Assembly: GCF_000407145.1 (NCBI RefSeq)
Contig: NZ_KE136473.1
Span: 186,001 to 250,000 of the forward strand
DNA length: 64,000 bases
DNA from: Enterococcus caccae ATCC BAA-1240
GTDB lineage: Bacteria > Bacillota > Bacilli > Lactobacillales > Enterococcaceae
Direction: 5' to 3'
The notes beneath the pieces are model-generated. The model had not been told where the DNA came from and searched no databases. It worked only from the letters and a program-made list of their open reading frames with translations. The position numbers and the translations under genes are program-made. Of this stretch, positions 18,633-30,211 are shown piece after piece. The stretch's first letter is position 1; every line of letters begins with the position of its first letter.

Positions 18633-19658
18633 ATGACGATTGGCAAGTATTTAAAAGATCATTGGTTGTTATTGGTCGGTTGGCTATTTTTTATTGGTGT
18701 GACGTGTTTTATTTTGTGGCTTTCTCCAGATATGGTGGTGAATCCATCGATTATTTGGTATTTGGTCTTATTACAAGGGTTGTTTTTGCTTTTATTTTTA
18801 ACAATCGATTATTCATTGAAAAAGCGCTGGTGGCGTTCTTTAGATATTTCGGAACATCCGCCGTCTTTACAACATTATTTAGGTGAGGCATCAAAATCAG
18901 AAGAAAAACTAGCTCAGGACTATATCAATAGTTTAGTAGTGGAACACCAGCAAGTCATGCAACAAGCGATCAACAATCAACAGGATCAAAAAGACTATAT
19001 CGATTCTTGGGTTCATGAAATCAAAGTACCGCTAGCGGCTGTTAATTTGATTTTACAATCGATCGAAGATGATATTCCAGAAAAAAAATATTATTTGGTT
19101 GAAAATGAGCTAAGCAAAATCGATGAATATGTGGAGCAAGTTCTTTATTATGCAAGGTTGGATAGTTTTTCCAGAGATTATTTGATTCAGGAATATTCGC
19201 TGAAAGAAATCGTTCAATCGGTGATTCGGACACAAGGGAATTATTTTATTCAAAAGAATTTGCAATTCTCCATTGAAGGTGACGATCAAATGGTGCTGAC
19301 AGATGCGAAATGGGTTGCCTTTATTTTTAAACAATTAGTCAGTAACGCCATCAAGTATACTCCTTCTGGTGGCAAGATCACGGTTATCATTTCCAGAACC
19401 AAAGAAGGAGCTTGGTTATCTTTGAAGGATACTGGGATTGGGATTCCTAAAGAAGATCAGCGTCGTATTTTTGATAAAGGGTTTACGGGTGAAAATGGTC
19501 GAACTGGTGAACAGCATTCTACGGGATTAGGATTATATTTAGCCAAAAGTCTTGCAGATAAATTAGGGCATCAATTGACGATGGAATCTGTTGAAGGCGA
19601 GGGAACAACTGTAAAATTGTTGTTTCCGTTTTTAAGTTATTTCAATGAGAGAAGATAA
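18633..19658 (+). CDS. Intramembrane-sensing histidine kinase of the BceS/SapS type
   Basis: 341 residues. Two membrane helices (about 11-30 and 40-58) are joined by only about ten external residues, the mark of intramembrane-sensing kinases. WVHEIKVPLAA holds phosphoacceptor His128; the ATPase domain has SNAIKYTPSGG, DTGIGIP and STGLGLYLAK. These kinases normally sense flux through a BceAB-type ABC transporter, yet none adjoins. Its partner transporter must be encoded elsewhere. Confidence 0.93.
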   Translation: MTIGKYLKDHWLLLVGWLFFIGVTCFILWLSPDMVVNPSIIWYLVLLQGLFLLLFLTIDYSLKKRWWRSLDISEHPPSLQHYLGEASKSEEKLAQDYINSLVVEHQQVMQQAINNQQDQKDYIDSWVHEIKVPLAAVNLILQSIEDDIPEKKYYLVENELSKIDEYVEQVLYYARLDSFSRDYLIQEYSLKEIVQSVIRTQGNYFIQKNLQFSIEGDDQMVLTDAKWVAFIFKQLVSNAIKYTPSGGKITVIISRTKEGAWLSLKDTGIGIPKEDQRRIFDKGFTGENGRTGEQHSTGLGLYLAKSLADKLGHQLTMESVEGEGTTVKLLFPFLSYFNERR

Positions 19659-20042
19659 ATAGAGCTATGTTATGAAATGAGTAGCTTTTTGTCAGCATTA
19701 AACAGAGGAGAACTGCCCCTAAGCTTGGCAGATCAACTGGTTATTTTTACCAATAAATCATGCATCTTAAATGGTATACAAAAGAGGGATATGTTCGCGC
19801 ATATTCCTCTTTTGTAGAGTTATATACCTATGATTAGAATTAGATAGGGTAAAAGCGGAGACTGTAAGTGCCTTTGTGAATAGTTTTGCTAGATAGAGTA
19901 CATTTGTATATGTGGAAATTTTTCATTTTCTACACTATAAATAATGAGAGAAATTTTAGTAAACTTTTTTCTATCTTATAGTTGTATAGAGAACGCTTTT
20001 ATTGTTAGACTTAATACATCACACTTTTGATAGGAGCATATT
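19659..20042. other. 384-base intergenic region with a strong hairpin
   Basis: The only clear structure is a 16-bp stem (19778-19793 with 19800-19814, one G-T pair) closed by a TTCG-type loop, with no U-run on either strand, so it is not a standard terminator. The 100 bases before 20043 are AT-rich and should contain the promoter of the GlcU-type gene. No coding content is seen. Confidence 0.5.
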
Positions 20043-20906
20043 ATGGAGATATTAGTAGCGTTGATCCCGATGTTTGCTTGGGGCAGTATTGGTCTTGTCA
20101 GCGGTAAAATTGGCGGTAGTGCCAATCAACAGACACTTGGTATGACGATTGGTGCGTTGTTCTTTTCAATAATCATCTTTTTCGTTGTTCAGCCTGCGAT
20201 CACTATACAAATGGTCGTGATCGGGATTTTATCTGGTTTATTCTGGAGTGTCGGGCAAAATCAGCAATTCCATGGGATGAAATATTTAGGTGTTTCGGTT
20301 GGTTTACCTGTGTCAACAGGGATGCAGTTAATCGTTAATACGATTGCCGGAGCAGTCTTTTTTCATGAATGGAAAGGTAGTCGAGATTTTCTTTTAGGGT
20401 TTATTGCACTTGGGTTATTGGTGTTGGGTGCTTATTTAACAGCTAGGCAAGATGATGATAGTGGTGTAAAAACAACGAATTCAATGTTGGATTTTAATAA
20501 AGGGTTGCGGGCATTGATTTTTTCAACGATCGGTTATGGCGCGTATACGATTATTATCAATGCAGCAGGACTTGATCCGATGGGGATTATTTTACCTCAA
20601 AGTATTGGGATGTTAATTGGTGCTAGCTTTTTTGCGTTTAAAAAGGTTAAGTTGGATCGCTATGTTTGGCAGAATATGAGTTGTGGTCTGTTATGGGGCT
20701 TAGGAAATATCTGCATGTTATTGACGATGCGACAAATTGGTTTAGCAATTAGTTTCTCTTTATCTCAAATGGGAATCATTATTTCCACATTAGGTGGAAT
20801 TTATATTTTAGGTGAAAGCAAGTCTAAAAAAGAAATGAGATATGTCATTATTGGTTGCTTATTCGTTATTTTAGGTGGTATTCTTTTAGGGTATATGAAA
20901 GCGTAA
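20043..20906 (+). CDS. GRP/GlcU-family sugar uptake protein
   Basis: 287 residues with ten predicted helices of the drug/metabolite superfamily. The N-terminus (MEILVALIPMFAWGSIGLVSGKIGG) and SVGQNQQFHGMKYLGVSVGLPVSTG are characteristic of GlcU/RbsU-like proteins, proton-coupled uptake systems for glucose or ribose. The start is ATG with GATAGGAG. An 82-base gap separates it from the amino acid permease. Substrate is inferred from family only. Confidence 0.85.
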   Translation: MEILVALIPMFAWGSIGLVSGKIGGSANQQTLGMTIGALFFSIIIFFVVQPAITIQMVVIGILSGLFWSVGQNQQFHGMKYLGVSVGLPVSTGMQLIVNTIAGAVFFHEWKGSRDFLLGFIALGLLVLGAYLTARQDDDSGVKTTNSMLDFNKGLRALIFSTIGYGAYTIIINAAGLDPMGIILPQSIGMLIGASFFAFKKVKLDRYVWQNMSCGLLWGLGNICMLLTMRQIGLAISFSLSQMGIIISTLGGIYILGESKSKKEMRYVIIGCLFVILGGILLGYMKA

Positions 20907-20988
20907 ATGTCATATTTACGCTTATTTTTATGAGAAGATTTGCACTTATTAAGATTAGAAAACGGATTGATTTATTGGAGGAAAAGAA

Positions 20989-22377
20989 ATGTCGATGTTT
21001 CGGAAAAAAGAGCTGACGGCTGTCTCAAGTGAGCCAAGCGCAATGAAAAAGGATTTAAAAACAATGGACCTGATCATGCTTGGGATCGGTGCGATTGTTG
21101 GAACAGGAATTTTTGTTGTGACTGGCGTTGCGGCTGAACAATATGCAGGGCCTGCGCTGTCTCTGTCGTTTTTAGTTGCAGCAGGGGCCATTGTTTTAGC
21201 AGGTTTATGTTATGCGGAGTTCGCTTCAAGGATTCCAGCGATTGGCGGTCCGTATGCGTATATGTATGTGGTTTTTGGAGAATTGGTTGCTTGGATGACA
21301 GGTTGGTTAGTGATTTGCGAGTTCTTTCTGGCGGTTTCTTCGGTGGCTTCTGGTTGGTCTGGTTATGTTCATGGCTTTTTAAATAGCTTTGGTGTGGATT
21401 TACCGAAAGCGTTGAGCGGGGCATACAATCCAGCGAATGGCACCTATGTTGATTTGATTGCAATGTTGGTTCTGTTGGCTGTTACATTTTGGGTATCACT
21501 AGAAGCGAAAACAGCGTTGCGTTTGAATAATATGATGGTGTTTGTGAAATTTGGAATCATCGCGTTGTTCTTACTGGTTGGTATTTTTTATGTGAAACCT
21601 GATAATTGGCAGCCGTTTATGCCGTTTGGATTTTCAGGAGTCGTGAGTGGAGCAGCTGTCGTTTTCTTTGCATTTTTAGGATTTGACGCAGTGAGTATGA
21701 CCGCAGAAGAAGTCAAAAATCCGCAAAAAGATATCCCAAAAGGAATTATTGGTTCAATCATTATTGCAACCGTTTTGTATGTAATCGTAACTTTAGTTTT
21801 GACAGGAATCGTTCCGTTTGATGCCCTTGGTGTGAAAGATCCAGTAGCCTTTGCGATGCGTTTTGTCCAACGTGACGGTGTGGCTGGCGTGATTTCTGTA
21901 GGGGCGATTTTAACATTGTTGACTGTGACGATTTCTATGATGTACAGTCTAGCAAGAATTATTTATGCAATCAGTAAAGATGGTTTATTGCCGAAGTTTA
22001 TGAGTAAAATCGATGAAAAAAATCGTACACCGAAAAATGCAACGTATGTAGCAGGGATTTGCACGATGATTTTTGCAGGGTTAGTTCCGATGGAGTTACT
22101 AGCTGAGCTGACGAATATTGTGACCTTGATGTATTTGATCGTGATGGCGATCGGGATTATTCGTTTAAGAAAAGTAGCTGGCGATCCTAAGCCAGGGGAA
22201 TTTAAAATTCCATTTGTTCCGTTTGTCCCGATTTTATTAGTCATTGTGAGTATTGCCTTAATGCTGCAATTACAGGCGGCAACTTGGAAGGCTTTTGTAA
22301 TAGCATTAGTTTTAGGTTTTGCAATTTATTTTGGGTATGGCTATAAACATAGTAATGAAGGTAAGGTTAAAAATTAA
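20989..22377 (+). CDS. APC-superfamily amino acid permease (CAT-like)
   Basis: 462 residues, about twelve helices. The N-terminal LGIGAIVGTGIFVVTG is the APC substrate-loop motif, and the body resembles cationic-amino-acid-transporter-type permeases (AVVFFAFLGFDAVSMTAEEVKNPQKDIP). GGAGG lies just before ATG. A hairpin terminator follows. Substrate is not determined by the sequence. Confidence 0.92.
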   Translation: MSMFRKKELTAVSSEPSAMKKDLKTMDLIMLGIGAIVGTGIFVVTGVAAEQYAGPALSLSFLVAAGAIVLAGLCYAEFASRIPAIGGPYAYMYVVFGELVAWMTGWLVICEFFLAVSSVASGWSGYVHGFLNSFGVDLPKALSGAYNPANGTYVDLIAMLVLLAVTFWVSLEAKTALRLNNMMVFVKFGIIALFLLVGIFYVKPDNWQPFMPFGFSGVVSGAAVVFFAFLGFDAVSMTAEEVKNPQKDIPKGIIGSIIIATVLYVIVTLVLTGIVPFDALGVKDPVAFAMRFVQRDGVAGVISVGAILTLLTVTISMMYSLARIIYAISKDGLLPKFMSKIDEKNRTPKNATYVAGICTMIFAGLVPMELLAELTNIVTLMYLIVMAIGIIRLRKVAGDPKPGEFKIPFVPFVPILLVIVSIALMLQLQAATWKAFVIALVLGFAIYFGYGYKHSNEGKVKN

Positions 22378-22384
22378 AAGTGGA

Positions 22385-22418
22385 AATCAGTGATCGAAAG
22401 GATTGCTGATTTTTTTCT
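22385..22418 (+). terminator. Terminator after the amino acid permease
   Basis: An 11-bp stem (22385-22395 with 22401-22411, two G-T pairs) has a 5-nt loop and a run of seven T. Confidence 0.75.
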
Positions 22419-22444
22419 GTCTTTTTCCTGAATAAAGAAATTTT

Positions 22445-22475
22445 ACTGTAAATCATGATTGGTTTACAGTATAGT
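22445..22475 (+). promoter_or_regulatory. Operator-like dyad and -10 before fumC
   Basis: ACTGTAAA (22445-22452) and TTTACAGT (22463-22470) are perfect inverted repeats 10 bases apart. TATAGT at 22470 could be the -10 element, so a repressor here would cover the core promoter. The regulator is unknown. Confidence 0.5.
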
Positions 22476-22511
22476 GATAGTGAAGTGTGAAAAAAGGGGA
22501 GGATCACAAGC

Positions 22512-23876
22512 ATGTCTTATCGTATTGAACAGGATTCTATGGGAGAAATTCAAGTTCCTGAAACGGCACTTTGGGGAGCGCAAACCGAGCGTAGTCGCCA
22601 AAATTTTAATATTGGGATAGAAAAAATGCCCGCTGCTCTGATTCGGGCACTAGCATTAGTAAAAAAGAATGCAGCCAAAGCGAATGAAGCAACTGGAAAA
22701 TTAGACACAGTAATCAGTCAAGCCATTCAACAAGCCGCAGATCAGATCATTAAAGGCGAGGTAGATGAGCATTTTCCTTTGTCTTTATGGCAAACTGGTA
22801 GCGGTACGCAAACCAATATGAATGTTAACGAAGTGATTGCCCATTTAGCAGCTAAATCTGGTGTAAACGTTCATCCCAATGATCATGTCAATATGTCTCA
22901 AAGTTCAAATGATGTGTTTCCAACAGCGATACATGTAGCAGGTGTGCAGTTGATCGAGCAACAATTATTTCCTGTAATGAAACAAATGCTTGAAACGTTA
23001 CATACACTTGAAACTGAAAATCAAAACATCATTAAAATCGGACGGACCCATTTACAAGATGCAACCCCAGTGACGTTTGCCCAAGAAATCAGTGGTTGGC
23101 GTTCGGGGCTTGAGCACAATTATCAGATGCTAGCGTTAACGCTGAGTGAGCTTAAACAATTGGCACTTGGCGGCACAGCTGTAGGAACTGGGCTGAATGC
23201 GTCTAAAGAATATATTCAATCATTTTTTACTCACTTGAACCAAGAAACGAACAATCAATTTTCAGAAGATCCCAATAAATTTCATGGTTTAGCCAGTAAA
23301 GACGCACTTGTTTTTACTTCTGGTGCCTTAAAAGCGTTAGCTGCCAATGCAATGAAAATGGCGAATGATATCCGTTGGATGGCAAGTGGTCCAAGGAGCG
23401 GCTTAGGTGAGATCACGATTCCTGCCAACGAGCCGGGGAGTTCTATCATGCCTGGGAAAATCAATCCAACACAATCTGAAGCCTTGACTATGATTGCCAT
23501 ACAAGTGATGGGAAATGATACCACGATTGGCATAGGCGCTTCACAAGGAAACTTTGAATTAAATGTCTACATGCCGGTAATGGCGTATAATTTGATCCAA
23601 AGTATTGCATTATTAACCGATGGATTGCGTTCTTTTGATAAAAATTGTTTGGTTGGAATCAAGGCAGATCAGGAAAAAATGAAACAATATGTAGAACAAT
23701 CGCTGATGCTTGTTACAGCTTTAAATCCACATATCGGGTATGATAATGGGGCAAAAATCGCTAAAAAAGCTTTTGCAGAAAATACAACGTTAAAACAAGC
23801 AGCATTGACTTCAGGTCTAGTAACCGAAGCAGAATACGAAAGCTGGGTCAAACCAGAGCAGATGTTAGGCAAATAA
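22512..23876 (+). CDS. fumC: Class II fumarate hydratase
   Basis: 454 residues; interconverts fumarate and L-malate. Seen are GSGTQTNMNVNEVIA, the HPNDHVNMSQSSND region with the B-site, TGTGLNA-like sequence around residue 230 and the superfamily signature GSSIMPGKINPTQSE. Size matches FumC. GGGGAGGATC precedes ATG. The malic enzyme follows after 30 bases, so the operon can turn fumarate into malate and then pyruvate, a route useful in a lactic-type bacterium with an incomplete TCA cycle. Confidence 0.96.
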   Translation: MSYRIEQDSMGEIQVPETALWGAQTERSRQNFNIGIEKMPAALIRALALVKKNAAKANEATGKLDTVISQAIQQAADQIIKGEVDEHFPLSLWQTGSGTQTNMNVNEVIAHLAAKSGVNVHPNDHVNMSQSSNDVFPTAIHVAGVQLIEQQLFPVMKQMLETLHTLETENQNIIKIGRTHLQDATPVTFAQEISGWRSGLEHNYQMLALTLSELKQLALGGTAVGTGLNASKEYIQSFFTHLNQETNNQFSEDPNKFHGLASKDALVFTSGALKALAANAMKMANDIRWMASGPRSGLGEITIPANEPGSSIMPGKINPTQSEALTMIAIQVMGNDTTIGIGASQGNFELNVYMPVMAYNLIQSIALLTDGLRSFDKNCLVGIKADQEKMKQYVEQSLMLVTALNPHIGYDNGAKIAKKAFAENTTLKQAALTSGLVTEAEYESWVKPEQMLGK

Positions 23877-23906
23877 ACGGAGTGATCTTGGAAAGGAAAG
23901 AGAAAA

Positions 23907-25085
23907 ATGGCAGATATCTATGAAGAAGCACTGAAAGCACACGCACAATGGCGAGGAAAGATCGACATTCATTCAAAAGCCAAAGTGAAAACAAAAGAGG
24001 ATCTATCATTAGCTTATACACCAGGTGTGGCTGAACCGTGTAGAAAGATCCATGAAAATCCGAATTCAGTGTACGATTATACGTGGAAAGGCAATACTGT
24101 AGCAGTCGTAACCGACGGCACAGCTGTCCTTGGTTTAGGTGATATTGGTCCTAAAGCGGCATTGCCAGTGATGGAAGGGAAAGCATTGCTGTTTAAAGAA
24201 TTTGCTGGAATCGATGCGATTCCCATTTGTTTGGATACGAAAGATCCTAAAGAAATCATTGCCATTATCAAAGCAATGGCTCCAACCTTTGGCGGAATCA
24301 ATTTAGAAGATATCTCTGCTCCACGTTGTGTAGAAATTGAGCGTATATTAATGGAAGAGCTGGATATTCCCGTCTTTCATGATGATCAGCATGGAACAGC
24401 AATCGTTACGATTGCAGCGTTGATCAATGCGTTGAAAATTGTGGATAAAAAAGTCGATGATATCAAAGTGGTTGTATCAGGAACAGGTGCAGCAGGTAGT
24501 GCAATCATAAAAATGTTGCATCATTTTGGCGTAAAAAATATCATCGCGTTCAATATTGACGGTGCATTATCCAAAACAATGGATAGATCGATGAATTTTT
24601 TAGAGAAAGAAATTGTTGAAATCACGAATCCTGAAAACTTTAATGGAACTTTAGGAGAAGCCATGGTTGGAGCGGATGTGTTTATCGGTGTTTCTGCACC
24701 TAAATTGGTATCAAAAGAAATGGTCGCATCAATGAATGCAGGTGCTATTGTCTTTCCAATGGCTAATCCTGAATCAGAAATCGATTATCAAGATGCAATC
24801 GATGCTGGTGCGGCAGTTGTAGGAACAGGTCGTTCGGATCATCCAAATCAAATCAATAATGTTCTGGCTTTTCCAGGATTGTTTAAAGGTGCCTTTGTCG
24901 CGGGGGCAACAAAAATTACTGAAAACATGAAATTGGCTGCAGCAAAAGCCATTGCGGAAATTATTCCAGAATCAGAACTTACGAGTGAATACATTATTCC
25001 CTCTCCTTTTAATCAAGAATTAGTGGATGTCATCATACGTGAAGTCGCTGAAACAGCTGTTCAAGATGGTGTTATTAGAGGGTAA
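23907..25085 (+). CDS. NAD(P)-dependent malic enzyme, short bacterial form
   Basis: 392 residues; oxidative decarboxylation of L-malate to pyruvate and CO2. The malic N-domain includes LAYTPGVAEPC, GLGDIGPKAALPVMEGK with the active-site Lys, and VFHDDQHGTAIV. The Rossmann domain has VVSGTGAAGSAII. It lacks the phosphotransacetylase-like extension of MaeB. GAAAGGAAAGAG precedes ATG, and it is co-transcribed with fumC. No malate permease or MaeKR pair adjoins, unlike the usual mae cluster. Cofactor preference is not certain. Confidence 0.93.
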   Translation: MADIYEEALKAHAQWRGKIDIHSKAKVKTKEDLSLAYTPGVAEPCRKIHENPNSVYDYTWKGNTVAVVTDGTAVLGLGDIGPKAALPVMEGKALLFKEFAGIDAIPICLDTKDPKEIIAIIKAMAPTFGGINLEDISAPRCVEIERILMEELDIPVFHDDQHGTAIVTIAALINALKIVDKKVDDIKVVVSGTGAAGSAIIKMLHHFGVKNIIAFNIDGALSKTMDRSMNFLEKEIVEITNPENFNGTLGEAMVGADVFIGVSAPKLVSKEMVASMNAGAIVFPMANPESEIDYQDAIDAGAAVVGTGRSDHPNQINNVLAFPGLFKGAFVAGATKITENMKLAAAKAIAEIIPESELTSEYIIPSPFNQELVDVIIREVAETAVQDGVIRG

Positions 25086-25138
25086 ACATAGAAAAAGCTA
25101 ACAGATTGCAAGACAAAACTAAAACGTAATAAACGGTG

Positions 25139-25250
25139 GCCAAAAGTCAGGCCCTTCGGCAATTTCGTAAAAAACGAGCAATACGAAAAGCGTATTGTTC
25201 GTTTTTTACTCCAATTGCTCGAACCAAAGCGACTTTTGGCTCAACCTCTT
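25139..25250 (+). terminator. Large compound hairpin after the malic enzyme gene
   Basis: An inner 19-bp stem (25167-25185 with 25191-25209, one G-T pair) is nested in TTCGGCAATT/AATTGCTCGAA and in an outer perfect 10-bp stem GCCAAAAGTC/GACTTTTGGC (25139-25148 with 25231-25240). TCTTTTTT follows shortly after. It is far larger than needed for termination, and contains no T-box, so I read it as a terminator built from a repeat. Confidence 0.6.
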
Positions 25251-25281
25251 TTTTATCTTGAGAAAATATCAGGATTTCTAG

Positions 25282-27363
<2,082 letters not shown>

Positions 27364-27386
27364 ATGAAGAAACCACATATATAAAT

Positions 27387-27446
27387 AAAAATGACCAGAT
27401 GATTTGTCTAGATTCAAAATAGATAAAATTACTGGTTATTTTTTTA
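27387..27446 (+). terminator. Probable terminator after metG
   Basis: AAATGACCAG (27389-27398) pairs with CTGGTTATTT (27432-27441) and eight or so T follow. The loop is long (33 nt), so confidence is moderate. Confidence 0.5.
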
Positions 27447-27559
27447 TATAAATTTTGATAATTTGAAAAAAAGAGTTGAAATCCATGTCAAAAAAATCTA
27501 TTTTATTGTATCATTATAATGGAACAAAAAAATTGAGTACTAAACAAGGAGAATGTTTA

Positions 27560-28786
27560 ATGAAGATGAAGAAGTACATGTTGGGGATTATGACAGGGGT
27601 TGCCATTTTTTTATTAGCAGCTTGTGGCTCAGACCCAAGAAAAGAATTTAGCAATGCGTTATTCAGTTCTAAAGGGGAAGAGTATAATGCGGCAAGTTTT
27701 GAGATGAAGATCAAAGATTTGGCGTATGATGGTGATGAGGGTGGCGCATATGTAAAAATGTTTGCTAGTCAATTAAAAGATATGAGTATTGACGGAAAAT
27801 ATGCGATTGATGATAAGACAGATGCGATGGAAATGGAAGTCACAGCTAATCTATTTGGCGAAAAATTGCCATTCCAATTTGTTGGTGATAAAGACAAATA
27901 TTTCATGTCTACTAGTTTTGTTTCAGGTATGTTGGATTTAGCGAATTCATTTGATTATCCAATTGAATTAAGCAAAAGTGATTTGAACAAATTAAAAGGA
28001 AAATATATTGATCTTGCTGAAGCAGGTGATACACTTACTTCAGGTGAATTAGACAAAAAAACCAATTCCTTGAAGAAGAGAACCTTTACAAACACTGAGG
28101 ATTCTAAAATGGGACGAGAAATGAAGAAGCTGATTGAAAGCTTCGATAAAAAATCATTTACAAAAGATAAAGATGTCGTAACACACACATTTACTAAAAA
28201 AGAAATTATCCAAATGCTAGAAAAAATCGATGAAGTTGCCAAAGAAGATAAAGACTACAAAAAATCGGGCGATGCTAAAGAAATGAAAGATGCAATCAAG
28301 TCTTTAAAAAATGATTTGGATAAAATGGATGTTAAGATCAGTATCAATCAAAAAACAAAAGCACTTGATATGGATATGTCATTAGCGGCAACAGATAAAA
28401 AGGACGCTAAAATGAGCATTGTGATGACGATGGCTGTTAAACCACAAAAAAATAGTGGGAAAATCAAGATGCCTAGTAAAAAAGAAGTCATCAGTCAAGA
28501 TGAGTTAGAAAATATTTTATCAAATATTACTGGAACTGGAACAGATGATTCAGCTCTAAATGATGACTCAATGGATTACAGTGATTTAAAAGATGATCCT
28601 GAGATTCAAAAACTAATGGATGAGCAATTAGATGAAATGATCAAACGCATAGAAGCAAATCCAAGTGCTGTAACAGAAGAAACTGCAAAAGAAGCACGTG
28701 AAGGCGCTAAAGAGATTTTCAACGAAGAGCAAATGAAAAAGCTAAATGATGCCTTAGATAAAGCATTGAAAGCTGGAACTGTTTAA
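27560..28786 (+). CDS. Lipoprotein of unknown function
   Basis: 408 residues. A basic N-terminus and hydrophobic segment end in the lipobox LAAC with Cys22, so it should be lipid-anchored outside the membrane. The mature part is rich in Lys and Asp, repetitive in character and without a recognised domain; the C-terminal 60 residues are acidic and helical. ATG 27560 has AAGGAG upstream; a TATAAT at 27515-27520 is a likely -10. It follows metG after its own promoter and ends at a strong terminator. Confidence 0.8.
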   Translation: MKMKKYMLGIMTGVAIFLLAACGSDPRKEFSNALFSSKGEEYNAASFEMKIKDLAYDGDEGGAYVKMFASQLKDMSIDGKYAIDDKTDAMEMEVTANLFGEKLPFQFVGDKDKYFMSTSFVSGMLDLANSFDYPIELSKSDLNKLKGKYIDLAEAGDTLTSGELDKKTNSLKKRTFTNTEDSKMGREMKKLIESFDKKSFTKDKDVVTHTFTKKEIIQMLEKIDEVAKEDKDYKKSGDAKEMKDAIKSLKNDLDKMDVKISINQKTKALDMDMSLAATDKKDAKMSIVMTMAVKPQKNSGKIKMPSKKEVISQDELENILSNITGTGTDDSALNDDSMDYSDLKDDPEIQKLMDEQLDEMIKRIEANPSAVTEETAKEAREGAKEIFNEEQMKKLNDALDKALKAGTV

Positions 28787-28798
28787 GCTTAAAATAAT

Positions 28799-28850
28799 AA
28801 ATGAGGTTTGAAGTAATCAAAGAGAGGATTGCTTCAGACCTCATTTGTTT
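28799..28850. terminator. Terminator between convergent lipoprotein and AraC-fusion genes
   Basis: A 20-bp stem (28799-28818 with 28827-28846, minor mismatches) with an 8-nt loop separates the two converging genes. Confidence 0.75.
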
Positions 28851-28913
28851 ATCTACTCATTTATGATGAATCTTAAAAAAATTGAAGAAATACTAGAAAA
28901 AGAAAATCGATTC

Positions 28914-30101
28914 TTATTTCTTTTTAGATGAGCGAAAAGCATTTGGTGGAAATCCAGTATATTTTTTAAAGGCACGGCTAAAATAGGACGCATCTGTGTA
29001 TCCAACCATTTGGGCTAGTTCGCTAATAGAAACATTCTTATTTTCTAAAATAGTGATAGCCTGATTCAATCGATAGCTTGTTAAATAATCAGAAAAAGTA
29101 AGGCCCATTTTTTCTTTAAATAAAGTACCTAGATATTGACGGCTAATGTGCATGATATCTGCAAGTTCCGTTAACTTAATTTCATCCATATAGTGATCAG
29201 CAATATATTTTTGGGTGAAATCTACATAATCGTAATGTTGTTCTAGTTCCTCCAGCAGCTGATAAAGCTTTTTATCTGATTCAAGTATACCAGCAGTCTT
29301 AAATTCGTTGGTGATTTGTCCGATGCTGTCTTCAACAGGGGTGCGTTCAAATGAAGAACCGCCGATATACCCTTGGGCAGAGGTTTGCTTAAACATATAA
29401 TCTGCATCTAGCGGACTGTCCACAGGTCCACCGTAAATCATGCGAATGACGTTTGGATTCACTTTTTCACAGATATCAAATAACTCTTTGGCGATTTTTT
29501 TCCCAGCTTCTAAAGAGAGAATCTTTTTTGCACCAACCGTTCCACCACTAGTCAAGCCTAAATGAACACAGATAATATCAGCACCTGCAGCTAACATTTG
29601 CTTTGTTTGAGTTTGATCGAAGACAAAGGCAATCGTCAGTAAGCCTAAATCATGTGCAAGTTTGATGGATTCAACTTCTTGGTCGTAGTTTAGACCATTT
29701 TCGTCTAACCACTCTCTAAATTGACCATCGAACATACCTACAGTTGGAAAGTTATTGATTCCAGCAAAACCGTTGGCCTTTATTGACAACAAGCATTTTT
29801 TTTTGTCGATTGTAGGGTCGGTTCCGTTAAAACCAAAGAAGACAGGAATGTTGTTTACTCGAGGTAGAATCTCTCTTCTACCGTAATCCATTACGATTTC
29901 ATTTGCATTAGAAAATGGCAACCAACCCGCTAACGAGCTAACCCCCATTTGCCGAAACTTTCCTGAATTCAGAGCCAAAATAAAGTCAGCTCCGCCACTT
30001 TCTGCAGCTTTGGCTGCTAACCCAGAACCAGCTGCGACACCGATGACTCGCTTATCAGTGCGAACGCTTCTTTTAAGTTGGGTCATTTGTTTTTGTTCCA
30101 C
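28914..30101 (-). CDS. TIM-barrel (PEP-hydrolase-like) domain fused to AraC-type DNA-binding domain
   Basis: 395 residues. Residues 1-275 are a TIM barrel very similar to the neighbouring stand-alone protein: GVAAGSGLAAKAAESGGADF, NNFPTVGMFDGQFR, IICVHLGLTSGGTVGAKK and IYGGPVDSP. Residues about 295-395 form an AraC/XylS domain with two helix-turn-helices (LTELADIMHISRQYLGTLFK and ISELAQMVGYTDASYFSRAF). The barrel is presumably the sensor for an operon metabolite, or a bifunctional enzyme. It is last in the operon, 111 bases after the paralogue gene. Confidence 0.88.
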   Translation of the reverse strand: MEQKQMTQLKRSVRTDKRVIGVAAGSGLAAKAAESGGADFILALNSGKFRQMGVSSLAGWLPFSNANEIVMDYGRREILPRVNNIPVFFGFNGTDPTIDKKKCLLSIKANGFAGINNFPTVGMFDGQFREWLDENGLNYDQEVESIKLAHDLGLLTIAFVFDQTQTKQMLAAGADIICVHLGLTSGGTVGAKKILSLEAGKKIAKELFDICEKVNPNVIRMIYGGPVDSPLDADYMFKQTSAQGYIGGSSFERTPVEDSIGQITNEFKTAGILESDKKLYQLLEELEQHYDYVDFTQKYIADHYMDEIKLTELADIMHISRQYLGTLFKEKMGLTFSDYLTSYRLNQAITILENKNVSISELAQMVGYTDASYFSRAFKKYTGFPPNAFRSSKKK

Positions 30102-30211
30102 TATAAGCAGTCCTTTCTATAGGTTTTTTCTTTATTATAAACGCAAACCATTATAAAAGAATAGAGTATAGAACAAAAGTTGCTCTATACTCTAAAACGA
30201 CAGAATCAAAT

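Noticed and set aside
18554..18886. 110-codon frame overlapping the regulator and kinase genes
   Set aside because: Shadow of the kinase gene in another frame; no ribosome site of its own.
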